A DNA stretch of 64,000 bases from Flagellimonas yonaguniensis. GTDB taxonomy: Bacteria > Bacteroidota > Bacteroidia > Flavobacteriales > Flavobacteriaceae. A program made the position numbers and the translations under genes. How positions within the stretch are numbered: position 1 is the stretch's first letter; each line of letters starts with the position of its first letter. The notes beneath the pieces are model-generated. The model was not told where the DNA came from. It was given only the letters and a program-made list of their open reading frames with translations, and searched no databases. This document shows positions 49,950-59,465 of the stretch, one piece after another. Location: contig NZ_JARFVB010000004.1 in NCBI RefSeq assembly GCF_029193885.1, positions 248,001 to 312,000 of the forward strand, read 5' to 3'.

Positions 49950-52900
49950 AAACGATCATCTTAAACGATATACAGACCATTGTAAAGCAAAAAGCAACTT
50001 ATGCTGCCCTACTGGTCTTTGTGGGCATCGGATTCCTGACCGGGTTTAAATTCAATATTTCAGTCGGGGATGAGCTTGCTGGGAATGCCTCCTACTCGGT
50101 TGGTTTTATGATCGGGTTATTGAGCCTAGCCATCATTTTAATCGCCACTGTACTGGCATTTTCACTATTGTTCAAAGAGCAGGATGCCAACTATGGTTTG
50201 ATTGTTTTTTCCACTCCCATCAAGAAAAAAGTATTTGCGCTTGCCCGCTTCTGTTCTTTCTACCTAGTTACCTTGCTCGGTTTTTTTACCTTGATCATAG
50301 GGTACATGGTCGGACTCCATTTGTCTAAAAATGCCCAAATGAACCCAGGCTTTAACCTATGGCACTTTACATACCCTTTCTTGATATTTGGAGCTATCAA
50401 CACCTTGGTCGTGTGCTGCATCCTGTTCTTTATTGCACAAGCTTTTAAAAATAAATTACTGGTAGCCATTTCCGGTCTATTACTGTATGTGTTTTACATG
50501 ATAGCCCTGATGTTCTCCAATGCTCCTTTTATGGCGCAGGCTATGCCACAATCTTTGATGGTACAGCGTATTTCCGCCTTAGTGGATGTTTTTGGGCTTT
50601 CCGGGTACTTTTTTGAAGCCAAAGACCTCAATGTTTTTCAACGGAACAATCAAGTTGTTCCCCTTACCAATCTATTACTTATCAATAGGTTGATATTTAC
50701 CCTTTTCTCCCTGGGCGTGGTATATTTAGGAGTTCGTTCCTTTTCCTTTCTACCTAGATTTAAAGGGAAATCTCAAAAAAAGAGCTCAAACTTACAGCAA
50801 AATACACGACTACTACCTTTTTTCACGACAGCGACCACATTTAACCGAAAATCAAAGTGGCAAGCGACATTCTCGGTCATCAAGGTTGATTCAATTTATA
50901 TCTTCAAAAGCATTGCTTTTGTGGCCATTTCCATATTACTTCTGTTTTATGTTGGGGTGGAAATGTTCGATGATATCAATAAAGGGGTTCGTATGCCTCA
51001 ACTTTATGCCAGTTCTGGACTTTTGGCGCAAACCATCAACAATACGTTCTATGCGTTGGGAGGTTTGATTCTGGTCTACTTTGTAAACGATATCTTTTGG
51101 CGGAGTAAGGCCAGTGGGTTTTCCATTATTGAGAACACTACCTATCATGTGGCCGAAAAACGTACTGGTCATATCGGAAGCATTTTCTTGTTGATACTAT
51201 CACTAACTGCAATAATGCTTATAGAGGCCATTGTTTTTCAGTTGGTGTTCAGGTTCCCTATTTTTGATTGGGAGGCCTATGTTGGGGTATTCATTTTTAA
51301 CACACTCCCCTTACTGTTGTTTGCCTTGTTTTTGCTTTTCATCAATACAATCAGCAAGAACAAAGCCATCGCCCTGGGGATTTCTATCTTGAGTTTTTTG
51401 CTTTTCGCGACACCCATTTCAAAAAGTATCATAGATAATTCCCTGTTCCGTTTCTTCTCAGGTTATCGTGGAACTTACAGCGATTTTCTTGGCTATGGAG
51501 CCTACCTATACCCATTCCTATGGCGACTCGTTTTTGGGTTTTCTTTTATCAGCATTTTATTCCTTGTGTACGATTTGATCAAGTCTCGCCCAAGAAAATT
51601 GGCGACAGGAACCGGAATTACCATTTGCATGATCATTGCTGTCTTCAGTGGCTCAGAATATTTAGAAAACCATATTCCACAAAAGAAGAAAGAGGAACAA
51701 ATCGCAGAGCGTGTTTCCTACGAAAAAAAGTATCGAAAATATCAACATATAAATCAACCCATCATCAAAAAAGTGGATACTAAAATAAATTTATATCCAA
51801 ATGAACGGTCCTATACCATTCAAGGGGAGTATATCTTAAAAAACCCCTATATGGAACCAATTGATTCTATTCTGATTCATGTTCCAGAGGATTTTGAGAT
51901 CCAATCCCTTGTTTATCAATACAAAAATGAAACAATTCGCGTGGATGAGCCGATTTCTGAGTTGTATTTAAATCAACCCCTTCAATCAAATGATTCTGCA
52001 AAACTATCTTTTGAATTGTCCTACAAATGGCATCCTATAAACAGCCATGACCCTTTCAATGCCATAGTTGAAGAGGGTTCATTTATGAGAATCAGTCGGT
52101 ATTTTCCTCAATTTGGATATGATGAAGGGAAAGAACTCGCCGACATCCGGTTGAGAAAAAAACATGGGTTGGGCACATCCACTGAGCTACAAAAGCTGGG
52201 AGCACCTAAGGATGTTATCGTTGATGCCATTGAGCTCAACATGCAAATTTCCACACCAAAAAACCAAATAGCCGTAGGTACGGGAGAATTACAACGGCAG
52301 TGGCAGATTGATGGTAGAAATTTTTATGAATACGCTGCAGCATCCATTCCGTTCCGATTTGCCGTTTCCTCTGCCACTTATCAAACAAAAAGTGTAAAGC
52401 ATAACAATATTGATATTACGGTCTATCATCATCCATTGCACAAAAACAATGTTGACCATCTTATTGAAAACACCAAACTTACCTTGGATTATTGTATCGA
52501 AAATTTTGGTCCCTACCCCTTTACATCCATCAATTACTCCGAAGTCTCATCGTTCACGCAAGGTTTTGCCGGAACCGCCTACCCAGGAACCATTTTCATG
52601 ACGGAGAACATGACATTCAATGCCAATCTCGGTGCCGGGGACAATCAGGACGTAGTGAACGAACTTGCAGGCCATGAGGTGGCCCACTTTTGGTGGGGTA
52701 CCAATCAAATTGTGCCCGACTACAGGGAAGGTTATTCCATGCTGACCGAAAGTTTGGCCATGTACACCGAAATGATGATCTATAAAAAGATGTATGGAAA
52801 GGAAAAAATGATGGAACGTGTGGCCATCCATCAGCAGATTTATGATGCCGAAAAGGGATTGCATGAAAAAAAATCCTTGCTTAAAGTGGCTCCAGGAGAA

Positions 52901-53107
52901 ACTTACTTGGCTTATTCTAAGGGTGCGATTGTATTTGTGGAACTGAGTGAGTTGATTGGGGAAAACCAATTGAACAAGGCCTTGAGGAGTTTTCTGGAAA
53001 AAAACAGATATCCCGGTGCAAAACCCATCTCCACAGATTTATTGGAAGAAATACTTGAAATGAGTGACAATTCCCATCATGAAAAGATAAAATCACTTTT
53101 TGAGTAA
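49946..53107 (+). CDS. ABC-2 permease fused to an M1-type metallopeptidase
   Basis: About 1053 residues. The N-terminal half contains roughly 12 hydrophobic helices of an ABC-2 permease (about 20-560). The C-terminal half is an M1 aminopeptidase-like domain with HEVAH at 910-914 and a candidate third zinc ligand Glu935 in MLTESLAMY, 20 residues after the second His, a little longer than the usual 18. I chose GTG at 49946, which overlaps the ATPase stop; the earlier frame start at 49871 would add 25 residues. Similar fusions are frequent in Bacteroidota; the substrate is unknown. Confidence 0.88.
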   Translation: MKTIILNDIQTIVKQKATYAALLVFVGIGFLTGFKFNISVGDELAGNASYSVGFMIGLLSLAIILIATVLAFSLLFKEQDANYGLIVFSTPIKKKVFALARFCSFYLVTLLGFFTLIIGYMVGLHLSKNAQMNPGFNLWHFTYPFLIFGAINTLVVCCILFFIAQAFKNKLLVAISGLLLYVFYMIALMFSNAPFMAQAMPQSLMVQRISALVDVFGLSGYFFEAKDLNVFQRNNQVVPLTNLLLINRLIFTLFSLGVVYLGVRSFSFLPRFKGKSQKKSSNLQQNTRLLPFFTTATTFNRKSKWQATFSVIKVDSIYIFKSIAFVAISILLLFYVGVEMFDDINKGVRMPQLYASSGLLAQTINNTFYALGGLILVYFVNDIFWRSKASGFSIIENTTYHVAEKRTGHIGSIFLLILSLTAIMLIEAIVFQLVFRFPIFDWEAYVGVFIFNTLPLLLFALFLLFINTISKNKAIALGISILSFLLFATPISKSIIDNSLFRFFSGYRGTYSDFLGYGAYLYPFLWRLVFGFSFISILFLVYDLIKSRPRKLATGTGITICMIIAVFSGSEYLENHIPQKKKEEQIAERVSYEKKYRKYQHINQPIIKKVDTKINLYPNERSYTIQGEYILKNPYMEPIDSILIHVPEDFEIQSLVYQYKNETIRVDEPISELYLNQPLQSNDSAKLSFELSYKWHPINSHDPFNAIVEEGSFMRISRYFPQFGYDEGKELADIRLRKKHGLGTSTELQKLGAPKDVIVDAIELNMQISTPKNQIAVGTGELQRQWQIDGRNFYEYAAASIPFRFAVSSATYQTKSVKHNNIDITVYHHPLHKNNVDHLIENTKLTLDYCIENFGPYPFTSINYSEVSSFTQGFAGTAYPGTIFMTENMTFNANLGAGDNQDVVNELAGHEVAHFWWGTNQIVPDYREGYSMLTESLAMYTEMMIYKKMYGKEKMMERVAIHQQIYDAEKGLHEKKSLLKVAPGETYLAYSKGAIVFVELSELIGENQLNKALRSFLEKNRYPGAKPISTDLLEEILEMSDNSHHEKIKSLFE

Positions 53108-53268
53108 AAAAATTGATTGGGCATCAACCATTACAATGAAATCATGTTTGCCGTATGGACTATTTCGAGCCATTTTCTCCATTGTTTTTTGTTTTTTGGA
53201 CAAAATTCCTCAGCTTCTTTCATTCCCGATCTTGATTTTTCTCAAATGCTTACAGTAAGTGAACTTCT

Positions 53269-53721
53269 TTAAAAATGCATTTTCATGCCTTCGTGGGTGG
53301 CTTTGAACCCAAGGGACTCATAAAATCGAATGGCGTCCGGGCGTTTTTTATCAGTGGTCAATTGCAGTAAATGGGCATTACGTTCTTTTGCCCGCTGGAT
53401 GGCCCACTCAAATACGGTTTTTCCGATTCCAAGACCCCGATGGTCCCTATGTACGCGTACACCTTCAATCTGAGCTCGAATACCGCCTTGGTACGTTAGA
53501 TAAGGAATAAAGGTCATTTGAAAAACCGCAATGATTTGCCTTGCTTTATTTTCAACCACTATCAACTCTTGGTTTTGGTCCGAATCAATTCGCTCAAAGG
53601 CATCAAAATAAACTTGGGGCAAAGGGATGCTGAAATTTTCCCGTTTACTGCCCAAGGTGTCGTCTGCAATCATTCCTACAATTGTCTGAACATCTCTGGA
53701 GGTTGCTTTTCTGAATTGCAT
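53269..53721 (-). CDS. GNAT-family N-acetyltransferase
   Basis: A 150-residue GNAT protein: FRKATSRDVQTIVGMIADD at the start, then IIAVFQMTFIPYLTYQGG and the acetyl-CoA motif RDHRGLGIGKTVFEWAI, with late RFYESLGFKATHEGMKM. It stands alone, convergent with the permease-peptidase gene. Substrate unknown. Confidence 0.92.
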   Translation of the reverse strand: MQFRKATSRDVQTIVGMIADDTLGSKRENFSIPLPQVYFDAFERIDSDQNQELIVVENKARQIIAVFQMTFIPYLTYQGGIRAQIEGVRVHRDHRGLGIGKTVFEWAIQRAKERNAHLLQLTTDKKRPDAIRFYESLGFKATHEGMKMHF

Positions 53722-53761
53722 GGTTTTTAGTGTTATTATGTATTTTAATTATACTATGGTT

Positions 53762-55246
53762 CTACTCTGCACCCTTCTGGGCAGAAAATGTCTTTCTGTC
53801 AAAAGGTATTCCATTTATGATTACTTGTTCAATGTCATTATATGCCGTAATGTCCTGCAAAGGATTTTTGTTCAAGACCAAAAGATTGGCCTTCTTTCCA
53901 CTTTCCACGGTACCGTAGAGTTGATCAAGGTTGAATGCTTTTGCATTCTCTATGGTTGCCATGGCCAATATTTTGCTTGGGGGAACCCCTGCCTTTTCCA
54001 TTTCCAACATTTCCAGATAACCATTGTACCCTGGTGGATTGCCAAAGGTCGGGGACGATGGTGTATCAGTCCCGAATAGGATATTGCCACCATGGTCGAA
54101 CATATATTTCAAATTGATTTTTCCTTGGTTGGAAATTCGGTTGAAATTGGTTGCAATGATATTCTTGGGAGCACCACCAAATACGTTGGCATACATGACA
54201 TTCGAATTTGCTTTATAATATTCAATCAAATTCTTTGGGAACACATGCTCCAATTCCGGGTTATTCAGGTAATCGGAATCCGTGAGTTCCCTCAATCCAT
54301 TTATCACTTGCAAAGTTGGCATATAACCCACATTGTTTTCAATCTCAACATCCAGTACTTGTTTGATTTCTTCTGGAATCGCATTGGTTGAATCCAACCT
54401 ATGACTTCCCCAATTCCAAAGACCATGTGCCACAATATCCACCTTCGCATTTCCTAGAAATTGATGGGCCTCCAGAGAATTCCCATGAACCACCAAAACC
54501 AAATTGTTTTTATGTGCCTCTGTTTTCAATTCTTCCATTAAAGCTTTGGAAGGGGTCGGAAAACGAGGTTGCGTTGGGTCAAAACCGGGCTCATAATAGG
54601 TTTTTAAAACTATGGCTCCTGATGCTGCTATTCTTTCGGCTACTGCTTTTGGTGTATGGTTTTCTTTCAAATATTTTTCAGGAATGGGATAGTCCTCATT
54701 TTCTTGATAAATGAAATTGGGGATGTCATCTTTCCAGTTGGATAGCCCGTAGCCATTTCCTATTACAGCTCCTCCTCCAGCATAATAGAGGTCTGGTCTT
54801 ATTTCCGTTTTTTGAAAATCAGTTAACCTTTCTGGTTTGGCGGTCCCAAGATCTATCAAAGTGGTGTAGCCAAAATAGAGGTAGCTTTTAGGAAGTTGCT
54901 CCCTGAACTTCTTTACAATTTCTGGATTGTCCAGTTCCTCTTCATCCGAAAGCGCATCCGTTCCAGTAACATGTACATGACCATCAATAAGTCCAGGAAT
55001 GATATATCTTCCTCTCGCATCAATAATTGTAAAACTCCCCTTTAGGTTAGGTTTATCTTTTCCAACATAAACGATTTCATCTCCATCCACTACTATAAAA
55101 TTATCGGGGGACATGGTCTGGTTTTCAGGGGAGGTGATCTGGGCATTTTGAATAAGCAACCCTTTTTCCACTAAAATTCCAACCTCGCTGGTTTTGCAGG
55201 ATATCAAACTGAAAATTGAAAGCAGTAATACTATTGTTTTGTTCAT
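53762..55246 (-). CDS. Amidohydrolase-family lipoprotein
   Basis: A 494-residue lipoprotein (SLISCKTSEVG). It is a metal-dependent hydrolase: metal motif IPGLIDGHVHVTGTD near residue 96, LVLVVHGNSLEAHQF (His), VDIVAHGLWNWG (His), and ILFGTDTPSSPTFG (Asp). The TIM-barrel ends with the usual LDQLYGTVESGKKANLLVLNKNPLQDI segment. Secreted amidohydrolases act on peptides, hydantoins or cyclic amides; the substrate is unknown. It lies 41 bp downstream of the PD40 gene. Confidence 0.92.
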   Translation of the reverse strand: MNKTIVLLLSIFSLISCKTSEVGILVEKGLLIQNAQITSPENQTMSPDNFIVVDGDEIVYVGKDKPNLKGSFTIIDARGRYIIPGLIDGHVHVTGTDALSDEEELDNPEIVKKFREQLPKSYLYFGYTTLIDLGTAKPERLTDFQKTEIRPDLYYAGGGAVIGNGYGLSNWKDDIPNFIYQENEDYPIPEKYLKENHTPKAVAERIAASGAIVLKTYYEPGFDPTQPRFPTPSKALMEELKTEAHKNNLVLVVHGNSLEAHQFLGNAKVDIVAHGLWNWGSHRLDSTNAIPEEIKQVLDVEIENNVGYMPTLQVINGLRELTDSDYLNNPELEHVFPKNLIEYYKANSNVMYANVFGGAPKNIIATNFNRISNQGKINLKYMFDHGGNILFGTDTPSSPTFGNPPGYNGYLEMLEMEKAGVPPSKILAMATIENAKAFNLDQLYGTVESGKKANLLVLNKNPLQDITAYNDIEQVIINGIPFDRKTFSAQKGAE

Positions 55247-55287
55247 TATATTCTTTTTGGTTAATCTTCACGGACTAATTTGCAGTA

Positions 55288-56217
55288 TTAGTTACCACTT
55301 ATATCCTTCTCCATTTTTTCTTTTATGGACCTGAAATCCACCCAATAAATATCACCATCATCATCTACTCCTCTATGAAAGAACAAATACTTGCCATCTG
55401 GCGAAACACTTGCCGTCATTTCAGTTTTATCCGTGTTTATTTTCGGTCCCAAATTATAGGCCTTCGTCCACTCGCCGTTTTTATTAAAACTAATATATAA
55501 ATCACTCTCACCATACCCTGAATCATGTTCAAAATCATAAATCATATAACTTTCGTCCGGCGCAATAAATGAATGAGCTATCAATTTTCCCGAAGTATTT
55601 ATTCCCCCATCCATTCTATTGATACTTTTATATTGACCATCTTCCTTAACCGAATTATAGATAACCCAATCTTCTGGTCTATCACCTTTTTCTCCAGTGG
55701 TAAAATATAAATTACCATTCTCTGACGATGTTAAGTACATTATTACAGACCTGTCCACAAATGGTTTTTCCAATGGTTTTGGCTCACTCCAACCGCTGAC
55801 GCTTTTTTTACTGTACCATTGGTGCAACCCTGTTGACCCGATTGTATCGTTAAGGGGTCTTAAACTTCCAAAATATAGTTTATCACCTTTAGGGCTGATA
55901 TGGGGCTCAAAATCCCATCCCTCGGTTGTAGTGAAAAATGCTGATTTTGGTTTAGACCACTCGCCATCAATTAATTTCATGGCATAAATTTTATTGTCTT
56001 CTTCTGGTTTTCTCCGCGTAAAATACATTTCGTCCATTTCTGGACTGAAGGTGATTGCGAAGTCCATCGCTTCATCCATTGAAACAATCCCTTCTCCAAA
56101 AACCAAGGGAATATCTGTTGGGATTTCATCACTGAGCAACGTAAGGTTTGATTTTTCACTTTCCTGACATGATAAAATCAAGAAAGTAAAAATGATAAAT
56201 GCCAGTATTTTTTTCAT
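55288..56217 (-). CDS. PD40-repeat (TolB-like) lipoprotein
   Basis: A 309-residue lipoprotein (FLILSCQES). It has PD40-type propeller repeats: FSPEMDEMYFTRRKP, ISPKGDKLYFGSLRP, ENGNLYFTTGEKG, APDESYMIYDFEH, and VSPDGKYLFFHRG. These fold as a WD40-like propeller that binds peptides or glycans. It is followed after 41 bp by the amidohydrolase gene, and the two are probably co-transcribed. Function unknown. Confidence 0.9.
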   Translation of the reverse strand: MKKILAFIIFTFLILSCQESEKSNLTLLSDEIPTDIPLVFGEGIVSMDEAMDFAITFSPEMDEMYFTRRKPEEDNKIYAMKLIDGEWSKPKSAFFTTTEGWDFEPHISPKGDKLYFGSLRPLNDTIGSTGLHQWYSKKSVSGWSEPKPLEKPFVDRSVIMYLTSSENGNLYFTTGEKGDRPEDWVIYNSVKEDGQYKSINRMDGGINTSGKLIAHSFIAPDESYMIYDFEHDSGYGESDLYISFNKNGEWTKAYNLGPKINTDKTEMTASVSPDGKYLFFHRGVDDDGDIYWVDFRSIKEKMEKDISGN

Positions 56218-56256
56218 GTTCGTTTTTTTTTGATTGATGCTATATTACCTAAAAAA

Positions 56257-56652
56257 CTACTGCTTCAATCTTTTGTTCCAAACCATAATCAACAATAGAA
56301 GGATGAAAGCAATTCCAAATCCCAATATTCCAATATTTACCCCCAAAAACGTTTTTTCGCTACCATCCAGGTATTTCATGGATCCCCCGTAAAACTCTTT
56401 TACACTGAATGCCAATAAGAATCCTCCGGTAACCAACATACTCAGTATCGCACTGATTTTTACGTCCTTTTTTTTCCAGACCAGCCATAGGCAAAAAAAA
56501 CCGATTCCAGAGTTGGTTATCAATTGCCAGACCTCGTGGATGCGAACATGGGGCGTCCAATCCGGATTGAACACATGGGTATCGTTGATTTCCAAAAATG
56601 GGACTGCAATGGCGTACAGTACAATGCTAAAAGTGATGATAATTCTGTTCAT
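56257..56652 (-). CDS. Small integral membrane protein with four helices
   Basis: A 131-residue membrane protein with four hydrophobic stretches (about 2-20, 43-60, 69-87, 103-126). HVFNPDWTPHVRIHEVWQL between the first two is its distinctive loop. I do not recognise the family with confidence. Upstream of a PD40 lipoprotein but with no shared domain. Confidence 0.7.
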   Translation of the reverse strand: MNRIIITFSIVLYAIAVPFLEINDTHVFNPDWTPHVRIHEVWQLITNSGIGFFCLWLVWKKKDVKISAILSMLVTGGFLLAFSVKEFYGGSMKYLDGSEKTFLGVNIGILGFGIAFILLLLIMVWNKRLKQ

Positions 56653-56708
56653 GGTGCCGATACGAAAGTTATCTCTTACAGTAATTGATTTTCAATTATT
56701 TTATAAGT

Positions 56709-57008
56709 TCAGTAAAGGTTCTTTGTCATATCCTTTATACCAACCTCCGGTAAAAACTGATCGGAAATCGTGAGAATGGCATGCAGGTTGTCCCGTAACC
56801 TATCCAGCTTTATTTCCTCTGGGTTTATAGAAGTTTGCAGAAGATGAAGTGCCATGTCCGCAAGAAGCAACCGTTGTTTTTCCAGCCATTCCTCATCGTT
56901 TTTAGTTGCTGGGTGGTTCAAATAAGCCGTTTCGACCTTACTGTGTAATTCCCAGCTGGTTTTTATCATTTCTGCTCTTTCTTCTGTTGTCATACCTATA
57001 TTTTTCAT
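56709..57008 (-). CDS. Small helical protein of unknown function
   Basis: About 99 residues, mostly alpha-helical: TTEERAEMIKTSWELHSKVETAYL, EEWLEKQRLLLADMALHLLQ and LDRLRDNLHAILTISDQFLPEVG. No family is recognised. ATG codons at 57023, 57008 and 56993 are possible starts. It lies just downstream of an acetyltransferase gene on the same strand. Confidence 0.6.
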   Translation of the reverse strand: MKNIGMTTEERAEMIKTSWELHSKVETAYLNHPATKNDEEWLEKQRLLLADMALHLLQTSINPEEIKLDRLRDNLHAILTISDQFLPEVGIKDMTKNLY

Positions 57009-57044
57009 GTCGATATTGGGCAATTTGTTACGCTCGTCTTTTGG

Positions 57045-57494
57045 TTAAATATTTTTCAACTTCATGTGTAAAATAGGATAAGGTTTGCCAGATGCATCCA
57101 AAGCTGAACGACCAACCACCTCGAAACCATAATGCTCATAAAACCCAAGCGCTTGTTCGTTTTGTTCATTTACATCCACCTTTTGTACCTGCAATTTATC
57201 TATAGCATGATCCAGTAATTTCCTCCCAATGCCCATCCCCCTACTGTCAGGATGGATAAAGAGCATCTCAAGATTGTTATCGGCAACACCCGAAAACCCT
57301 AGGATGTTTCCTTTGCCGTCCCTAGCACACCTGAGTTCAACAGCATCCAGATAGGTATTGAGAATCAGTGGTTTGAAATAGACAATATCCTCTTCTTTCA
57401 AGAAGTCGTGTGTTGCCCGAACCGAGGCTTCCCATACTTCCACCAATATGGGGTATTCGGATTTTTGAACATGGTCGATTTTAAATGGTTTCAT
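57045..57494 (-). CDS. GNAT-family N-acetyltransferase
   Basis: About 149 residues: the start MKPFKIDHVQKSEYPILVEVW, the acetyl-CoA motif PDSRGMGIGRKLLDHAI, the strand KVDVNEQNEQALGFYEHYGF and the late PILHMKL. The ATG at 57494 is preferred to 57521. Similar enzymes acetylate amino acids or antibiotics; the substrate is unknown. Confidence 0.9.
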   Translation of the reverse strand: MKPFKIDHVQKSEYPILVEVWEASVRATHDFLKEEDIVYFKPLILNTYLDAVELRCARDGKGNILGFSGVADNNLEMLFIHPDSRGMGIGRKLLDHAIDKLQVQKVDVNEQNEQALGFYEHYGFEVVGRSALDASGKPYPILHMKLKNI

Positions 57495-57598
57495 AGGTTT
57501 ACTATATGTCATTAAAAACAATGCAAAGTTACATTTGCTTGTATAAATTAAGATTAACCCAAGTCAATAAACAAGTCCAACTCTTCTGAAAACAAATA

Positions 57599-58441
57599 TT
57601 AGGCAATTGGTATTCCATTTTTCCATACTCCTGTTATGGCTGTTTCATTTACATAGTCAGTAAAACTCTTAGGCTTGCGTTTGAGTACTTTTTCAATGTC
57701 ATTGGTGATTTCGGAAACCATAGGGTTCCCCAATACCTCTGTGAACAAATATTCCACCAACCAAACAAAGTCTGCTGGTACACCTTGTTCCTTCATGGCC
57801 GACACATATGCTTCAATGGTAATTGGAGTAAAGGCAATATCTCTGTCCGTGGCTTTGGCAATTTCCGCTATGGCTTCTTTGAATGATAAGGTGGTAGGGC
57901 CGGTAAGTTGGTAAATTCGCCCATCATGCTCCTCATGAAGCAAAGCTTCGACGACCACATCGGCAATATCTCCCGTATCCACATAAGGCACCGGCACATC
58001 TGCCTGTGGCAAGGCAACAAATCCTTGCTGTATAGGCTCCAAAAAGAAGCTTTCACTAAAGTTCTGACTGAACCAACTTGCACGTACAATGGTATAGTCC
58101 AATCCTGAGTTTATGACCACTTGCTCACAAAGCTCAGCTTCTCGTTCTCCTTTACCAGAAAGCAAGACCACTTTTTTCAAGTGCTGCTTCTTTGCAAGGT
58201 TGATCAGGTTTTCGATGGAGTGTTTTGCTCCTGGCACTGCTAAATCCGGTTGATAGGTAATGTACATTTTGTCCACTCCTTCAAGAGCTTCTTCCCATGT
58301 ATCCCCATTATTCCAATCAAATGCCGGCTGTGATGACCTTGAACCGATACGTACGTTCTGGTTCAGTAATTTTAAACTATCCACCACCTTTCGTCCTGTT
58401 TTCCCGGTTCCTCCGATGATTAAAAAATTGTCTTTTTTCAT
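57599..58441 (-). CDS. NmrA-like NAD(P)-binding reductase
   Basis: About 280 residues of the atypical SDR group: the nucleotide motif FLIIGGTGKTGRKVVDSL, ENLINLAKKQHLKKVVLLSGKG, TIVRASWFSQNFSESFF, PYVDTGDIADVVVEAL and IYQLTGPTTLSFKEAI. The ATG at 58441 begins the Rossmann motif; the frame extends to 58549, overlapping the upstream gene. It is the last gene of an AraC-led operon and could reduce a quinone or other small electrophile. Confidence 0.9.
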   Translation of the reverse strand: MKKDNFLIIGGTGKTGRKVVDSLKLLNQNVRIGSRSSQPAFDWNNGDTWEEALEGVDKMYITYQPDLAVPGAKHSIENLINLAKKQHLKKVVLLSGKGEREAELCEQVVINSGLDYTIVRASWFSQNFSESFFLEPIQQGFVALPQADVPVPYVDTGDIADVVVEALLHEEHDGRIYQLTGPTTLSFKEAIAEIAKATDRDIAFTPITIEAYVSAMKEQGVPADFVWLVEYLFTEVLGNPMVSEITNDIEKVLKRKPKSFTDYVNETAITGVWKNGIPIA

Positions 58442-58449
58442 GATTGTAA

Positions 58450-58959
58450 TTATATATAAGTGTTGATTTGATTTTTCAAAAGGGTAAGAATCAGAAGTAT
58501 GAATGATAGTGTGGACGCAATGGTCCTTATCAAGTGTAATCTGTTCCATTTATTTTCAAAGTTGTTTCGCAATGCCCCTAACTTTTCTGGGGAGGATGTT
58601 TGCAAATCGGTACTTTCCAATAGTTCGTTCAGCGGCACATTACCCAATATGGTAACGATCACGACCCCTACTATGTAAAGAATTCCCGCTGCAAAAAACA
58701 TCCAAAAAATGGTGTTGGGCTGATTTCCATTGAGATATACATTGCCCGCATGGCCGAACAAGGGTCCAAAAAACACCACTAGAAAAAGAGGATTGATGAT
58801 GGCTCTGTTCATTTCTTGAAAGGATTGCAAGTATCGAAGGTCATCCAATCGACCTATCCCCGGAGTTACCGCATTGGTCCAAGTAAAGCACAATCCTGCG
58901 GTTAATCCCGTCAGTAATACGGTGCTGATTGTAATGATAGTATTAATGTGGAATTCCAT
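58450..58959 (-). CDS. DUF1772-family membrane protein
   Basis: A 169-residue protein with four helices and the DUF1772 (anthrone-oxygenase-like) pattern: LTAGLCFTWTNAVTPGIGRLDD, FQEMNRAIINPLFLVVFFGP, and LGNVPLNELL. The asparagine-rich segments between helices are typical. It lies between DUF5367-like and NmrA-like genes, 7-8 bp apart, in one operon. Confidence 0.88.
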   Translation of the reverse strand: MEFHINTIITISTVLLTGLTAGLCFTWTNAVTPGIGRLDDLRYLQSFQEMNRAIINPLFLVVFFGPLFGHAGNVYLNGNQPNTIFWMFFAAGILYIVGVVIVTILGNVPLNELLESTDLQTSSPEKLGALRNNFENKWNRLHLIRTIASTLSFILLILTLLKNQINTYI

Positions 58960-58966
58960 AAGAGTC

Positions 58967-59374
58967 TTATAATTGTTTTATGGATTTTTGTTGTTCAGGA
59001 CGGACTTTGACATACCAATAGAGGGTGGCAACCGCCACAAATTCCAATGCTATCAACCAGAAATCGGTAGAACCAAAAAAACTGGTATAGCTTCCACCGT
59101 AAGGGATAATCAGCATGGGGACAGTAATCAAGGCATCCAATGAGGCGCTGGCCAATAACATCAACAATCCCAGAGCAATTCCATGAGTGGATTTCTCTTG
59201 TTTATAATAAACCCATGTTCCCAACCATACTAAAGGTGGAACAACCAATGCCAATCCGATATTGGCCTGTACGTAGCGATCTTCCATAATCGGCAACATG
59301 TAAATGGCCGAAAAGGCAGAAACTCCAAGAACCCAAACTAAGATTCCGATTCCCAATGCTTTTACTGTTTTCAT
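58967..59374 (-). CDS. Small membrane protein, DUF5367-like
   Basis: A 135-residue membrane protein with four helices (about 7-25, 37-55, 66-90, 103-121) and the motif LITVPMLIIPYGGSYTSFFG. The family call is tentative. It is 7 bp upstream of the DUF1772 gene and 91 bp downstream of an AraC-type regulator. Confidence 0.75.
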   Translation of the reverse strand: MKTVKALGIGILVWVLGVSAFSAIYMLPIMEDRYVQANIGLALVVPPLVWLGTWVYYKQEKSTHGIALGLLMLLASASLDALITVPMLIIPYGGSYTSFFGSTDFWLIALEFVAVATLYWYVKVRPEQQKSIKQL

Positions 59375-59465
59375 CTTTCCTGTTTTTTTGATTACAGGAC
59401 AAAACTACACCGACAGTCAAGCCATTATTTATTCTAAAAGGAGTATGATTTGTTGGAAAGGGAGT

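Noticed and set aside
52547-52969. 140-codon frame antisense to the peptidase domain
   Set aside because: It is opposite conserved zinc-site coding DNA and has no start or domain support.
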